Source: Capra hircus (Eukaryota; Chordata; Mammalia; Artiodactyla; Bovidae). From it: a DNA stretch of 64,000 bases. The position numbers and the translations under genes were made by a program. The stretch covers positions 39,848,036 to 39,912,035 of the forward strand of contig NC_030820.1 in NCBI RefSeq assembly GCF_001704415.2, written 5' to 3'. Below the pieces are notes generated by a model. That model did not search any database. It was not told the origin of the DNA and saw nothing but the letters and a program-made list of their open reading frames with translations. This document shows, in pieces, positions 21,813 to 34,439 of the stretch. Each line of letters begins with the position of its first letter. Positions within the stretch are counted from its first letter, which is position 1.

Positions 21813-23790
21813 TTAATTGAGATACAATTGACACATAGCCTTCCATTAGTTTCAGGTGTACAGAGTAGTGATTTGACATTTCTATGCATTGGAAATGATC
21901 ATCACAATAAGGCTAGTAAGATCCATCACCACACATAGTTAAATCTTTTTTCTTATTGTGAAAATTGTAAGGATTTATTCTCTCAGCAACTTTCATATAT
22001 ACAGTATTCTTAACTGTTGTCATCATACTCTACATTACACCCCCAGCACTTGTTTTATAACTAGAAGTTTGTGCATTTTACTGCCTCCATCCATGTAGCC
22101 TCCTGCCACCCTTTACCCACCTCTGGCAACCACTAGACTGCCAGTCTGTTCTCTGTATCCATAAAATTCAGGTTTTGGTTTTTTTTTTAGATTCTATATG
22201 TAAGTAAGATCATACAGCGTTTGTCTTTCCCTGACTGAGTTCATCCATGTTGTCACAAATTGCAGGATTTCCTTCTTTTTGTTGTTGAATAATATTCCAT
22301 TGTAAATATATACCACAGTTTCTTTATCTATTCATTCATCAGTGGACACTTAAGTTTCTTCTGTATTTTGACTGTTGCAAATAATGCTTCAGTGTACATG
22401 GGGGTGTATATATCTTTTTAAGTTAGTGTTTTCATTTCCTTCAGATAAATACCCAGAATTGAAATTCCTGGGTCATATGGTAGTTCTATTTTTAATTTTT
22501 TGAGGAATTCCCATACTGTTTTCCATAGCAGCTGTACCAGTTTGTATTCAAACCAAGAGTGCACAGAGGATTCCCTTTCCTTTATATCCTTGCTGACATT
22601 TATTATTTCTTGTCTTTTTAATGATAGCAGTTCTTACAGGTATAAGAAGATACCTGATTGTGGTTTTGATTTGCATTTCCCTAAAGATCAGTGATGTTGA
22701 GCACCTTTTCATGTACTTGTTGGCTGTACTTATTTTCTTTGGAAGGATGCCCATTCAGATCTACCCATTTTTTTAATTCAGAAGCTTGGATTTTTTGCTA
22801 TGTTGTGTGGGTTCTTTATATATTTTGGATATTGACCCCAGTCAGCCATATGATTTGCAATTATTTTCTCCCATTCACTAGGTTGCCTTTTTATTTTGTT
22901 GCTGGTTTCCTTTGCTGTGTAGAATATTTTCAGTTTGAAATAGTCCCGCTTACCTAGTTTTGCTTTCATTGCCTGTGGTTTTAGTGTCATAACCAAGAAA
23001 TCTTCGCTAAGACCAGTGTCAAGCTGTTTTCTCCCTGTGTTTTCTTCTACGAGTTCTGTAGTTTCAGGTCTTACATTTACGTCTCTAATCCATTTTGAGT
23101 TCATATTTGGTGTAATATAAGGATCAAGGTTTTTTGTTTTTTTTTTTTTTTCTATAGCTATCCTGTTTTCCAGCACTGCTTGAAGAAGAGATTGACTTTT
23201 CCCCATTGTGTATTTTCCCTATTTTGACACTTTTGTCCAGATAAGGGTGGCTATATATGCATTGATTTAGTCTGTTCCGTTTGTCTATATGTCTGTATTT
23301 ATGCCAGTACCATGCTGTTTTGATTTCTGTAGCTTTATAATATGTTTTAAAATGAGACTGTGTGTTCTCCTGCTTCATTCTTTTTTCTCAATATTATTTT
23401 GGTTACTCAGATTCCTTTGTGGTTCCATATGAATTTTAGGATTATTTGCTTTTTCTGTAAAAAAAAAAATGATGCTGGGAGATTGAGGAATTACATTGGA
23501 TCTGTTGATCGCACTGGGTAGCATATACATTATAACAATATTAGTCTTCTAATCCATGAAAACGAGTTGTTTTTCCATTTATTTGTGTTTAATTTCTTTC
23601 AATAGTGTTTTGTAGTTTTCAATGTACAAATCTTTAGCTTAGTTGGTTAAGTTTATTTGTAAGTATTTTGTCCTTTTTGATGCTATTGTAAATGGGATTA
23701 TTTTCTTAGTTTCCCTTTTAGATTGTTCATTATATGGAAATGCAACTAATTTTTGCCTGTAGACTTTATATCCTGCAGCTCTACTAAAGC
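21813..23790 (-). mobile_element. L1 LINE 3' region, antisense, about 2 kb
   Basis: Begins with L1 3' end words in reverse (TTGAGATACAATTGACACATAG, TTTCAGGTGTACAGAGTAGTG) and runs into ORF2. Minus-strand open pieces are clearly L1 ORF2 (NKYMKRCSTSLIFREMQIKT; KTKNLDPYITPNMNSKWIRD). Stops and frameshifts break it. An older relative of the copy at 30344-31290. Confidence 0.88.
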
Positions 23791-23994
23791 ATCATAGTAT
23801 AAATGCATTTTAAAGCCCCATGGACCCCAAGAGGAACATTAGGAAATAAACATACATAGGAAAGGAGCCCAAGGCTTGGCTCCACATTCAGTGTCAGGAA
23901 GCTCAGAAGGAACCAGAAAAGGTGTCTGGGGAGAGTCTGCAATGAAGAGTGCAGAGAACCGAGGGCCAAGCTTGTGCTGCAGATGCCAAATAGA

Positions 23995-24110
23995 GTGTTT
24001 CACGTGGGGTTTAGAGAGATTAATAACCTTCCCAGGTCACACAGCTGGCTGGAGGTGCAGCTTACATCCAGACTGACTGGCAGATGCCAGACTCATGCTC
24101 CCAGCTTCTG
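23995..24110 (+). mobile_element. MIR-like fragment
   Basis: TTTAGAGAGATTAATAACCTTCCCAGGTCACACAGCTGGC is a diverged MIR core segment, followed by a degenerate tail. Confidence 0.6.
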
Positions 24111-24139
24111 TGCTTGAACACATAAACCACAGCCAGTAT

Positions 24140-24360
24140 GATGTTCCCTTCAGTAGCATCAACTCTGTGCCAGGCACTGTTGTGAGAGCTTTATTTATAA
24201 CTATGTTTATTCCTGTTGTCATCACCGTCTTACAGAGATGGAAATGGAGACACAGTGAGGTTGTGTTCAGGGTCACAGAGTGGCTCAGTGTGCTTTGAAC
24301 TAGCTGTCTGGGTCCAGAGTCTGCACTCATAACTGTCTGTTGATAACCCTCTCCACTGCC
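24140..24360 (+). mobile_element. MIR-type SINE
   Basis: CTGTGCCAGGCACTGTTGTGAGAGCTTTA, then GTCTTACAGAGATGGAAATGGAGACACAG, then GGGTCACAGAGTGGC follow the MIR order. Old and diverged. Confidence 0.7.
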
Positions 24361-26249
24361 TGCATAACTGGAGTGTCATCAAGGATAATATTTCTTCAGG
24401 TTGAATGAGGACGCTCAAGAAGCAAATAGATTCTTTAATTAGAAAAAGAAAACCAAGCAGCGGTGTTTTGACCTTTGGCTCTGTCCATATTGATTTTGGT
24501 GCTTCCCAGCCTCATATAACCTGGTGAAGTGCTATATGCCTTTCTTCCAGCTTGAACAAAGTACTTGTAAAGTTGCTTTGTTCTTTCTCCCCATGGAGCA
24601 TGCCTGAAAACAGAATGTAATGCTGCCTTTTACTCTAAGTCAAATGAAAGCCTTGGTTTCTCAGGGTCAGAAAAATGCAGTCATATAGGTAGAGTCTCAT
24701 TCAGTGATTTTAATTTTGCCCCTCTCAAAAGTTAAGTTTAGGAAGGAAGTTCTTGCATCTGAGAAAAGACTTGCTGCTGGAGCCATGTTGCCTGGAGTAA
24801 TGGTTTACAACTGTTACAACTTTCCAGTTGGCCCAGAGTTTACTTTAAGAGGCACTGGAAGCATGTTGGTAAGTGCAGTGTTTCTTCCAGCATGATAAGA
24901 CCTTCAGATGTCTGCTCTCTGTTGCTCGTTTGTCTTCATTACGCCTTATTTTTCCTGGACATGACCTCTGCCCCTCAATTCAGGTGCTCCCCTGAGCTTT
25001 TTCTCGCCACTCCACGTATTCTGGCATTTTCCCTCAAAGAAAGGTCCTGTGTCACACTTATGGAAAAAATAGCCCAGTGCCAGTGTGGGGTTGGGGTGGG
25101 CAGTGCGTCCCCCTCAAGTTCTACCTGGCATTTCATTCTCCAGGCTTGCCTGTGCCTCTCCTGTTATCTCACCCGTTTTGATCTGACATAGCTGAGGCTT
25201 TTCTTATCTTTATTTTGGTTTAAATTTTTAAAGTTCATAACCAGGTTTTCAAGAGGACAGGAATCCTGAGACCTGATTGTCAGCAAAGTAGGCGGTAATT
25301 ACAGCCATTGTCACCTGGCATGTGAACAGATGTTGAAAAAACTGTCCATTGGCCAGCCTCAACCCAGTGTCCCACCTCTGCCAGCCATCTCATCATAGGC
25401 TGCTGGCCTCGGTCAGAAGAGATGGGGACCTGGAGTGGAGCCAAGGTAGGGAAGACTGAGGGGCACTTGAAAGGCTACAGCAGGAGAGCTGCTTTCACCA
25501 GCAGAACAGGTCTGCTGATGAAAGTTCTCTCCATTTTTGTTTGATTACTTATTCTGATTCTTAAATGCTCATCTGTATGTTCAGGTTTTCATATATTTTT
25601 GAGTCAATTTTGAAAATATGTAGTATACTAGAAAGAGATTCATTTTTCTAAGTTTTCGAATTTGTGGGCATAAATTTGTATTTTAGAATTTCTGCTGTGT
25701 CGATAATTATGTCCCCTTTTTTCTCTGCTCTTTTTTGGAATGACTTTTATATATATAAAATACACGAGTTTCAGGAAGAAACCTAAAGAGGATTTACATT
25801 TGCTCCTGGCAGCACCTCGGGCAGAAGCAGTCCTGGGTCACATTCACCCAGGTCTGAGGAGTGAGTTGGGTTGAAGCCAGGCTTTGGTCCCTCTGAGGGC
25901 CAGACTATCTGTTTCACCCTTATCTGTAGAAAGTAGCCCCGAGTATCCAGTTCCAAGTGTGAATCATTTATTAGGGTTCCTCTTCCTTGGTGGACCTGGA
26001 CTTCTGTTTTTATTCTCTTGCTCTCCAGGGTTATCCAAAGATGACTCCACTACATCAGCTACCTTTTCAGACATTGGCACATGCCCTTCAAAGAAAAGGT
26101 GCCCCAAACATTAGGCTCATCTCTCTGAATTTCCTTTTTCTCCAAATTTTGACCCTGTAGTTCTTCCCTAGAATTTCCTTTTTCTCTAAAGTTTGATCCT
26201 GTAGTTCCTTCCTACTTTGTCTCTCTAATGCTATCAAAGACATACTTTA

Positions 26250-26294
26250 TATATATATAAACACACATATACACACACACATATATATATATTT
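26250..26294 (+). repeat. (TA)n/(CA)n microsatellite
   Basis: Alternating TATATA and CACACA units forming a compound dinucleotide tract of about 45 bases. Confidence 0.85.
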
Positions 26295-27304
26295 TTTCTT
26301 AATGCAAGGATTAGCCTGCATTACCTTGATGGCGCTAAATGAGGCTGAAGTCCTTCTTGTATGTACTTTTTTAAGATAAGTGTTACTCTTGAAGTATAGC
26401 GTGCATACAGAAAAGCAAACAAATCTTGAGCATACTGCTCAGTTAATTATCACAGGTCCCCCACCTAGTCAAGAAACAATGTCAGCACCCAAGCCTGCCC
26501 CTCCCTTCCCCACCATGTCCCCTGCTCCCGTCTCCCTCATAATCACTTCTGCTTGGCCACTTCTTCCTTCCTGAAAACCCAGGAAACCGGATCTCGTTTA
26601 GTCCCTTTCCTTTGTCATGGTGAAGTGCATAATTTTGTCCCAGTCCTTTCTCATTTGGTTTGCTCTTTACCTTTTCAATCTATTCCTGGGACGGCTTTCT
26701 CCCCTTGTATATCATGTTTCTCCCCTTGTGACAAGCCCGCTCAAGCCTGTTAACAATTCGTCCCTTTAGATTGTACACAATACTTTGCTGTTTTCCTGAG
26801 TGTGATTTCTAGAAAGCCTGCCAAGCTCATGATCGTCTGCTGACACGTAGAATATGTGATTTCAGGCTGTGATTGTGTTTTGTACACATTTAGGAACAGT
26901 TACCCAGAATACAAACCTGGTGCCTTATTTCTCGGGCTAGCCCTGCCCGTCACAGGAAGGAAATCAGGAACTGTTCGGTTTGAAATGTTCTCTCGACCTC
27001 ACCTTGCTCGAAATGTGCTGTGGAATTGCAGGAAGAATTGCAGAGCGTGACATTCTGCAGCTGTCACCTTGGACCTCTTTCTGGCGGGTATCACCATTGA
27101 CTTCCCGAGCTTGACTTCTCAGTTCTCATTTATCACCCTCATCAGATGCACATTTTTGGCACAATCACCTGGCACAGTAGCTCGCATATGTTGGCATCTA
27201 ATAACTAATTAGCTTGTGGTAATGTGATATGAGGGATTCAGAAGTCAAGAATCAGGGACGTCCATGAGGTGAGACAGAAATGGCCAGCCTTTTTCTCTTC
27301 CTTC

Positions 27305-27530
27305 CAGCTTTTTTGAAATATAATTGACATATACTACTGTATAAATTTAAGGTGTGCAACATAGTGATTTGAATTATACACATCACAACATAATTACCAC
27401 AGTAAGTGTAAAGAACATCCATCAGAATTAAAGAAATAGAAAAAAATTCTCCTTGTAATGAGACCGCTTCGGATTTACCCTCTTAACATAGGCTTTCATA
27501 TATAACATGCAGCAGTGGGCCAGCCTTTTT
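27305..27530 (-). mobile_element. L1 3' end fragment, antisense
   Basis: TTTTTTGAAATATAATTGACATATA, then TTTAAGGTGTGCAACATAGTGATTTG, then ATTACCACAGTAAGT are reversed L1 3' UTR words. Confidence 0.75.
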
Positions 27531-28065
27531 TTTTTTTTAAGTTAGAAATGAACCTGGCTTCTATCTCTCCCACTTCTGATTCTTGGCCATTTGTTAGATT
27601 TAATTTCTAGCATCAAAGAATCTGCATCCTGACAAAATGGGCATTTTATCTTTCCTGGTCCTTTTCATTGAGAAGTGGTGGGTATTGTGCAGAGTAAGCA
27701 TAGCTTGCGCTTCACATCAGCACATAAGATCACAGTGAGCCCCTAGAACTCAGGGTTCAGCCAGAAGATAATCATCCAAATGGATGTGATAAGTTTTCCC
27801 CCCAAAATGGGATCCCTTCCAGAACCAAGAGAACTAGAGTAGAATATGTATCATAAAGGAAAACCTTCGTCTGAAACCTTGTGGGGTTCATTGAAGCCAG
27901 GATGTGTGAGCAGCTGGACCAAGGTTCAGCTGTAGCCAGGAAGGGAAGGTGGAGGAGAACTGAGGAGTCATATTTCAGCCCTGTTCTTGGGGGACAGGAC
28001 TGAGCCCCAGCCTGGGCAGTGTGTCGTCTGGGGTGGGACAGTGGTGTCTCACCACGCTGCAGCTT

Positions 28066-28482
28066 CAGTTCAGTTCAGTCACTCAGTCGTGTCTGACTCT
28101 TTGCAACCCCATGGACTGCAGCACACCAGGCCTCCCTGTCCATCACCAACTCCTGGAGTTTTCTCAGACTCATGCCCATTGAGTCGGTGATGCCATCCAG
28201 CCATCTCATCCTCTGTCGTCCCCTTCTCCTCCCGCCTTCAATCTTTCCCAGCATCAGGGTGTTTTCCAGTGAGTCAGCTCTTTGCATCAAGTGGTCAAAG
28301 TAATGGAGTTTCAGCTTTAGCGTCAGTCCTTCCAATGAATATTCTGCACTGATTTCCTTTAGGATTGACTGATTGGATCTCCCTGCAGTCCAAGGGACTC
28401 TCAAGAGTCTTCTCCAACACCACAGTTCAAAAGCATTAATTCTTCAGCGCTCAGCTTCCTTTATAGTCCAACTCTGACATCT
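28066..28482 (-). mobile_element. BovB 3' end insertion, antisense
   Basis: BovB tail in reverse from TTCAGTTCAGTCACTCAGTC to TTTATAGTCCAACTCTGACA. A 109-codon minus-strand remnant of the ORF2 C-terminus is still open (RVPWTAGRSNQSILKEISAE and so on). Perfect 13-bp target-site duplication CACGCTGCAGCTT at 28053-28065 and 28483-28495. Confidence 0.95.
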
Positions 28483-30082
28483 CACGCTGCAGCTTGGCTT
28501 ACCTGGAATCTTTAATGTCTCGTTAGGGATCAGCTTAGGCTGTTCTGTAAACTTGGCATGCTAATACGTAGCACAGTGATGAACACCTCTGTCTTCTTGG
28601 AGTGGGGCAGGGGGCGCCTGCCTCGTCTAGTGGCCCCAGAGCTCCCCCTCCTGTTGCTCTCCCATCATGTTGACAGGTGGCCTCTTACTGTCTCTGGTCA
28701 CTTCCCTCTTCCCCCTCCACACTCCAAGTGGAAAGATCCCTTTTGCTGCCCTGATCCTCTCAGTTCAGCTCCACTCAGAGCTCATGCCCAGAGTTTGTCC
28801 TCATGGCAGATGGCCCCGTACCCACTGCAGTCCCTTTTCCTCACCCTGAAGTGGACCAGGGACCCCCTTTCAGGTGGACTGCCCAGCTCGGGCAGTGCCC
28901 CCCAGTGACTTGGAGGTGCTCACACCTGGACCTAGCAGTGGGGCTACTGCCTCCATGGCTCTGACCACACTGTGTAGCCACACCCTGAGCATCCCTGGGC
29001 CAAGGCAATGCCCACTGGCTCCCACCAGACCTTGTGTTTCACTGTGAGCCCCTCTCAAGGTGGGTGGGTGATGGTGGGGAAGGGTCCTTGGGGCAAAACT
29101 GGGACCTGTCTCCAGTCGTCGGGTGGAACGCGTCAACACTTGGCTCCTCTCCATCTTGCCACTGTTTTTTTCCTCTTCTTCAGCTCCTCCTGGCTCAGCT
29201 CCCCTTTTACAGTCCCCCAAACTGATATTTCTCATCTCTGAATAATAGTCTTTGAGCCACGGTGACAGGCTTCTGAAAAAAAACAAATCACTGTGAAGGT
29301 GGGATTAGACAAGGGATATTGGAGCTGAGGACCTAAATGAGAGGCTTTCCCTTGGGGGGCAGGGGGCATCATGGGGAGTGCATGCGTGTAAGACAGCCGA
29401 AAACCCAAAACAAAGCAGGAAGTGAGCTTTTAAAACATCCAAGATACGTGTTCTTGTACTTTCACACTTGATCTCACCATTTGAGTCCTTGTTGAGCGAC
29501 TCACTCTGTTAACTTAACCTCCAGGAGAATCTGAACCCAGTGGGGAGGAGTCCTGAATCCCATCCTCCATGTTGTCCAACTGACTCTCACTTTTTCTCAC
29601 TGCTCTCCCTCATCAATGTAAATCCGTTTTAATTTGCTTCTCATTTTGATGGACTGAATGTGTCTGAATCTGCTGCTTCAGGCAACACTAGACTCATTTC
29701 CTCCATCACAATGATGCTCACATGTGTTCACTAGAATTACCCTGCAGTGAGTAAAAATGAATCTTTGTGATTTTGCGAACTTGCTCAAAATAATTTTTCC
29801 TAAAACTTCAGTACCTGCTGTAGCTTGCCTACTAGAGAATGAAAAAAGGCGTTGAGAGCATCGAGTGAATAAGGACAAATCTGTGGGAAGCTGCTGATCT
29901 CATTAGCTTTGATGGGTTGGGTTTTTATCATGGATGTGTGATTGTTATACTGTACATGTATATTCATTGTCCACTCATAAAACTTTTTCTGATTTGTGTG
30001 ATGAAACGAAGTACATCAGCACACTGGTGTTCTGCACAAAGTTCTGAGAACTCCAGGTGTCCTGCCACCTTAAACACTGAAA

Positions 30083-30298
30083 GTGAAAGGAAAGTGAGGT
30101 TGCTCAGTCATGTCCAACTCTGCGACCCCGTGGACTGTAGCCCACCAGGCTCCTCCATCCATGGAATTTTCTAGGCAAGAGTACTGGAGTGGGCTGCCAT
30201 TTCCTTCTCCAGGGGATCTTCCCAACCCTGGGATTGAACCCAGGTCTCCTGCATTGCGGGCAGATGCTTTATTGTCCAAGTCACCAAGGAATCCCCAG
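30083..30298 (-). mobile_element. Bov-tA SINE, antisense
   Basis: Bov-A body in reverse (GTTGCTCAGTCATGTCCAAC) and the tRNA-like head at the right end (GGGATTGAACCCAGGTCTCC, AAGTCACCAAGGAATCCCC). Flanked by a 9-bp duplication ACACTGAAA, at 30074-30082 and 30299-30307. Confidence 0.93.
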
Positions 30299-30343
30299 AC
30301 ACTGAAAAACACTGCTTTCTAGACTCTAAACCAATTTCTTTCC

Positions 30344-31290
30344 CCCCCTTTTTTTTTAACTTTATTTTACTTTCCAGTACTGTATTGATTTTGCCATACA
30401 TCAACATGAATCTGCCACGGGTGTACATGAGTTCCCAATCCTGAACCCCCCTCCCACCTCCCTCCCCATACCATCTCTCTGGGTAATCTCAGTGCACCAG
30501 CCCCAAGCATCCTGCATCCTGCATCAAACCTAGACTGGTGATTCGTTTCTTACATGATATTTTACATGTTTCAATGCCATTCTCCCAAATCATCGCACCC
30601 TCTCCCTCTCCCACAGAGTCCAAAAGTCTGTTCTATACATCTGTGTTTCTTTTGCTATCTTGCATACAGGGTTATCGTTACCATCTTTCTAAATTCCATA
30701 TATATGTGTTAGTATACTGTATTGGTGTTTTTCTTTCTGGCTTACTTCACTCTGTATAATCAGCTCCAGTTTCATCCACCTCATTAGAACGGATTCAAAT
30801 GTATTCTTTTTAATGGCTGAGTAATACTCCATTGTGTATATGTACCACAGCTTCCTTATCCATTCATCTGCTGATGGACATCTAGGTTGCTTCCATGTCC
30901 TGGCTATTATAAACAGTGCTGCAGTGAACATTGGGGTACATGTGTCTCTTTCAATTCTGGTTTCCTCGGTGTGTATGCCCAGCAGTGGGATTGCTGGGTC
31001 ATAAGGCAGTTCTGTTTCCAGTTTTTTAAGGAACCTCCACACTCTTCTCCATAGTGGCCATACTAGTTTGCGTTCCCACCAACAGTGTAAGAGGATTCCC
31101 TTTTCTCCACACCCTCTCCAGCATTTATTACTTGTAGACTTTTGGATAGCAGCCACTCTGACTGGCGTGAAATGGTACCTCATTGTGGTCTTGATTTGCA
31201 TTTCTCTAATAATGAGTGATGTTGAGCATTTTTTCATGTGTTTGTTAGCCATCTGTATGTCTTCTTCGGAGAAATGTCTATTTAGTACTG
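30344..31290 (-). mobile_element. Ruminant L1 3' end (5'-truncated), antisense
   Basis: On the minus strand it carries the C-terminal 187 codons of L1 ORF2, still open from 31252 to 30689. These include HMKKCSTSLIIREMQIKTTM, YDPAIPLLGIHTEETRIERD and YYSAIKKN. A 3' UTR and an A-tail follow (seen as the T-run at about 30350). 5'-truncated, so not mobile. The low number of lesions suggests a younger copy than the L1 blocks at 12.8-14.9 and 20-23.8 kb. Confidence 0.93.
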
Positions 31291-31393
31291 GCTCATGGCA
31301 CTGACAGTCCTTACTGATAAGCTGAAGTACGGATTATGAGGACACGTGCTGACCATGCTTGTTGGAGCATAATTACATCTGTCATCATGAGCA

Positions 31394-31608
31394 TGGGCTT
31401 CCTTGGTGGCTCAGTGGTAAAGAACCCGCCTGCAGTGCAGGAGACGGGTTCTCCTTCAATCCCTGAGCTGGGAAGATGCCCTAGAGAAGGGAGTGGCACC
31501 CACTCCAGTATTCTTGCCTGGAGAATCTCATGGACAGAGGAGCCTGGTGGGCTACAGTCCATGATGTTACAAAGAGTTGGATACAACTTAGCGACTAAAA
31601 CAATAACA
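31394..31608 (+). mobile_element. Bov-tA SINE
   Basis: Head GGGCTTCCTTGGTGGCTCAGTGG, Bov-A body with CACTCCAGTATTCTTGCCTG, end GGATACAACTTAGCGACTAAAACAATAACA. Confidence 0.92.
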
Positions 31609-32350
31609 GTCAGGAGCATACTTGAAATTGGTTTCCACTGTTTTGAAAGATGCAGTTACTCCGAATTAGGGATGTGCTTGTCTGACGTCCTCCGAAGCCC
31701 AGCACTGACAGGAGACGCTGTTTCACCTGATTCCCAGCATTTACCCAGGAGGGCCAGTTAGCATGGATTGTTTCCTTGCTTGCATCCTGCCAGCCTTTCC
31801 TCCACAGTTAATTCATTTGTTCATTCACAATGATGATTTGGTATCGTCTCCTTTCTTGTTTCTTCTTTTTGTCTTTGGGATTATTTTAGAAGCTTCTTGG
31901 ATGATTGAGTATTCGAATAGTAAAGTGATTTGATTTTTTTTTTTTTATTATTGCAGTACAGTATTGCGAGGGCAGGTAGCAAGCAGGCACAGTCTTTCCC
32001 ATGGTGTTCTGCTCAATTTTTACTGGACTCCTGCAGGAGGGGGAAAGCATCAATAGCCAAGTGTTCAGTCCCTTCATGCTGGTCCCTCCCTGGGTGCTGC
32101 TTTTCCCATTTCAGTGTCATCACTGAGGTGGACCTGGATCACTGACTGCCTTGGACAGCACTTCCATTCATCAAACATAATTGGGGTCGTAAGAACATCA
32201 CCTGTCCTGGAGAAGTGACTTATATACTAACTTATTTCAGGATCTGACCACTGCCTGAGCCTCAGTGAGCTCATCCACCACCCATCATGCCTTCTGGTCT
32301 TCCTCATGTGCTGGAACTGTGCCAGCCCAACCTGAGCCTCCTAGACTCTT

Positions 32351-32396
32351 CTACAGATGCACACACACATGCATGCACACACACACATCCTAGTGC
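32351..32396 (+). repeat. (CA)n-like microsatellite
   Basis: ACACACACATGCATGCACACACACACAT, an interrupted dinucleotide tract. Confidence 0.75.
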
Positions 32397-32536
32397 ACGC
32401 AGACATATGGAGACAGATGTGTAATAGCGTAGCAGAAGTCTGATGTTTGGTTTAGGGTCCTCCATCAGTCATTATGCTGCAGCAAAGTCGGTTCTACCCT
32501 GACAGTAAGATGCCCCTTTACCAAGAGCACCCACTC

Positions 32537-33765
32537 AGTTCAGTTCAGTTCAGTTGTTCAGTCGTGTCCGACTCTTTGCGACCCCATGGACTGCAGCATA
32601 CCAGGCTTCCCTGTCCATCACCAACTCCTGGAGCTTATTCAAACTCATGTCCATCACATTGGTGACGCCATCCAACCATCTCATCCTCTGTCGTCCCCTT
32701 CTTCTCCCACCTTCAATCTTTCCCAGCATCAGGGTCTTTTCAAATGAGTCAGTTCTTCGCATCAGGTAAGCAAAGTATTATAGTTTCAGCTTCAGCATCA
32801 GTCCTTCCAATGAATATTCAGGACTGATGTCCTTTAGGATGGACTGGTTGGATCTCCTTGCAGTCCAAGGGACTCTCAAGAGTCTTCTCCAACAGTTCAA
32901 AAGCATCAATTCTTCAGCATTCAGCTTTCTTAACAGTCCAGTTCTCACATCCATATATATGACCACTGGAAAAACCATAGCTTTGAGTAGATGGACCTTT
33001 GTTAGCAAAGTAATGTCTCTGCTTTTTAGTATGTGTCTAGGTTGGGCATAGCTTTTCTTCCAAGGAGCAAGCGTCTTTTAATTTCATGGCTGCAGTCAGC
33101 ATCTGCAGTGACTTTGGAGCCCCCAAAAATAAAGTCTGTCACTGTTTCCATTGTTTCCCCATATGTTTGCCATGAAGTTGTCAAGCAAGTGTATGTTCCT
33201 CGGTTCTGTCTTGTCACAACAAAGATTTGGGGTGATGGCCGTTAAAGGCCCCTCGGCGTCTTGGACAGACCGTGTTATAGCCCTCAGGTCTCGAATGGAC
33301 CTTGTTACAGCTCTTAGACAAATCAGTGTTATAGCTCAGTGTTACAGCTCTTATTTTATTTAGAAGATAGCGGGAAAATCCATCTTCGAGGCATGAGGGC
33401 ACGTCGATCCAAAGACTTGAAGACAAGAGCGCAGGAGAGAGAGAGAGCGCGAGCCCTTTGGCTCCTCTTTTTATATATTTTTTTCTTCCCCCTGGGCCTG
33501 GCCTATGCAAATTGGGCTTAGTCCGGAGTGCCGTTCTACCTGAAGTCCTCACTCCAGTCCTTGGACCTTCCTTTGACCTTCCTCTGTTCTATTTTCAGAG
33601 GCTTTTCCCTTCCTTGTCTTTTAGCCACCTCCATTTTGGACTCCTTTTCCCTATTCTAACTACCTAACAAAGTCATGGGACCGAATGCCATGACTTAGTT
33701 TTCTGAATGTTGAGTTTTAAGCCAGCTTTTTCACTCGCCTCTTTCACTTTCATCAAGAGGCTCTA
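32537..33765 (-). mobile_element. BovB fragment, antisense, split by a solo LTR
   Basis: BovB 3' part in reverse: CAGTTCAGTTCAGTTGTTCAG at the left, ORF2 C-terminal remnants on the minus strand (VFPVVIYMDVRTGLLRKLNA), to GTTTGCCATGAAGT at 33178. The element resumes at 33674 with CATGGGACCGAATGCCATGA and ends near AGAGGCTCTAGCG. The middle part 33179-33669 is a foreign LTR. Both halves join in the right order for one BovB copy. Confidence 0.92.
33179..33669 (-). mobile_element. Solo endogenous-retrovirus LTR inserted in BovB
   Basis: A 491-bp block with the LTR ends TG...CA, flanked by AAGT on both sides (33175-33178 and 33670-33673), a 4-bp target duplication. On the minus strand it shows a TATA box (TATATAAAAAG, about 33470) and, about 110 bases further on, an AATAAA signal (about 33355), the expected U3-R order. 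There are no viral genes beside it, so it is a solo LTR left by recombination. The 4-bp duplication favours a class I (gamma-type) ERV; the family is not identified. Confidence 0.8.
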
Positions 33766-33928
33766 GCGTTTAATTATAGAACCGATGATGATAATGTCTA
33801 ATAAAAATTCTTTACGGTGTTCATAGTATTATATTTTTAAAAACGTTTCCAAAATATGTGGCCTGATGGTATTAAGTTTTGCAAAGGCATCAAGTAGTCT
33901 GATAAGTCATTCACCCTCCGTGTTCATC

Positions 33929-34065
33929 AGAGAAGGCAATGACACCCCACTCCAGTACTCTTGCCTGGAGAATCCCAGGGACAGGGGAGCCTGGTGGGCT
34001 GCCGTCTGTGGAGTCACACAGAGTCGGACACGACTGAAGTGATGCAGCAGCAGCAGCAGCAGCTG
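33929..34065 (+). mobile_element. Bov-A2 SINE, single unit with CAG tail
   Basis: AGAGAAGGCAATGACACCCC through GAGTCGGACACGACTGAAGTGATG to a (CAG)6 run. TGTTCAT occurs just before (about 33921) and just after (about 34072), a probable target-site duplication. Confidence 0.9.
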
Positions 34066-34439
34066 CTACATGTTCATTTTTGCAGCAGGGATTTCAAGCC
34101 AGGCTCTACAGACCTGTTGCATGCACCTCAGATTGGAGAGCGCAGCCAGCACCCTAAGGGAGACCCCCCACTGGTGACATGTAAGGGATGTAACAGATAC
34201 CCTGGGAGCAAACATGCTCAGCTTTCACTGCCCCCTCCCAAGGCAGGGCTGATTTTTATCAACCTGGGTGTGAAATTTGGGAGCCCCAGAAATTCCTGGC
34301 TACTAAGAACTGGGTTCTGGGTTCAGACTGGTTCTCTCTGTTGAAGGGTGAAAGGAGAACACCTATTATAAATCAAGCCTTCCGGAATCTCATTAAGGAA
34401 CTTAAGAAAACAGGTAGTCTGGGAGAGGCAGTAGTTCTG

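Larger units (their letters stand above)
23791..30343 (+). other. KIZ: KIZ intron 6, second part
   Basis: Mixed sequence with two MIR-like stretches (23995-24110, 24140-24360), a TA/CA microsatellite near 26256, L1-like scraps (26380-26760, 27305-27530), a BovB insertion (28066-28482) and a Bov-tA (30083-30298). The stretches 24370-26250 and 28500-30070 show only short open frames on both strands with no recognisable product; one apparent donor (TTG/GTAAGT near 24868) has no convincing exon before it. Confidence 0.7.

Noticed and set aside
24704..24895. Possible exon ending in a GTAAGT donor near 24868
   Set aside because: There is no matching acceptor or conserved-looking peptide; one good donor word is expected by chance.
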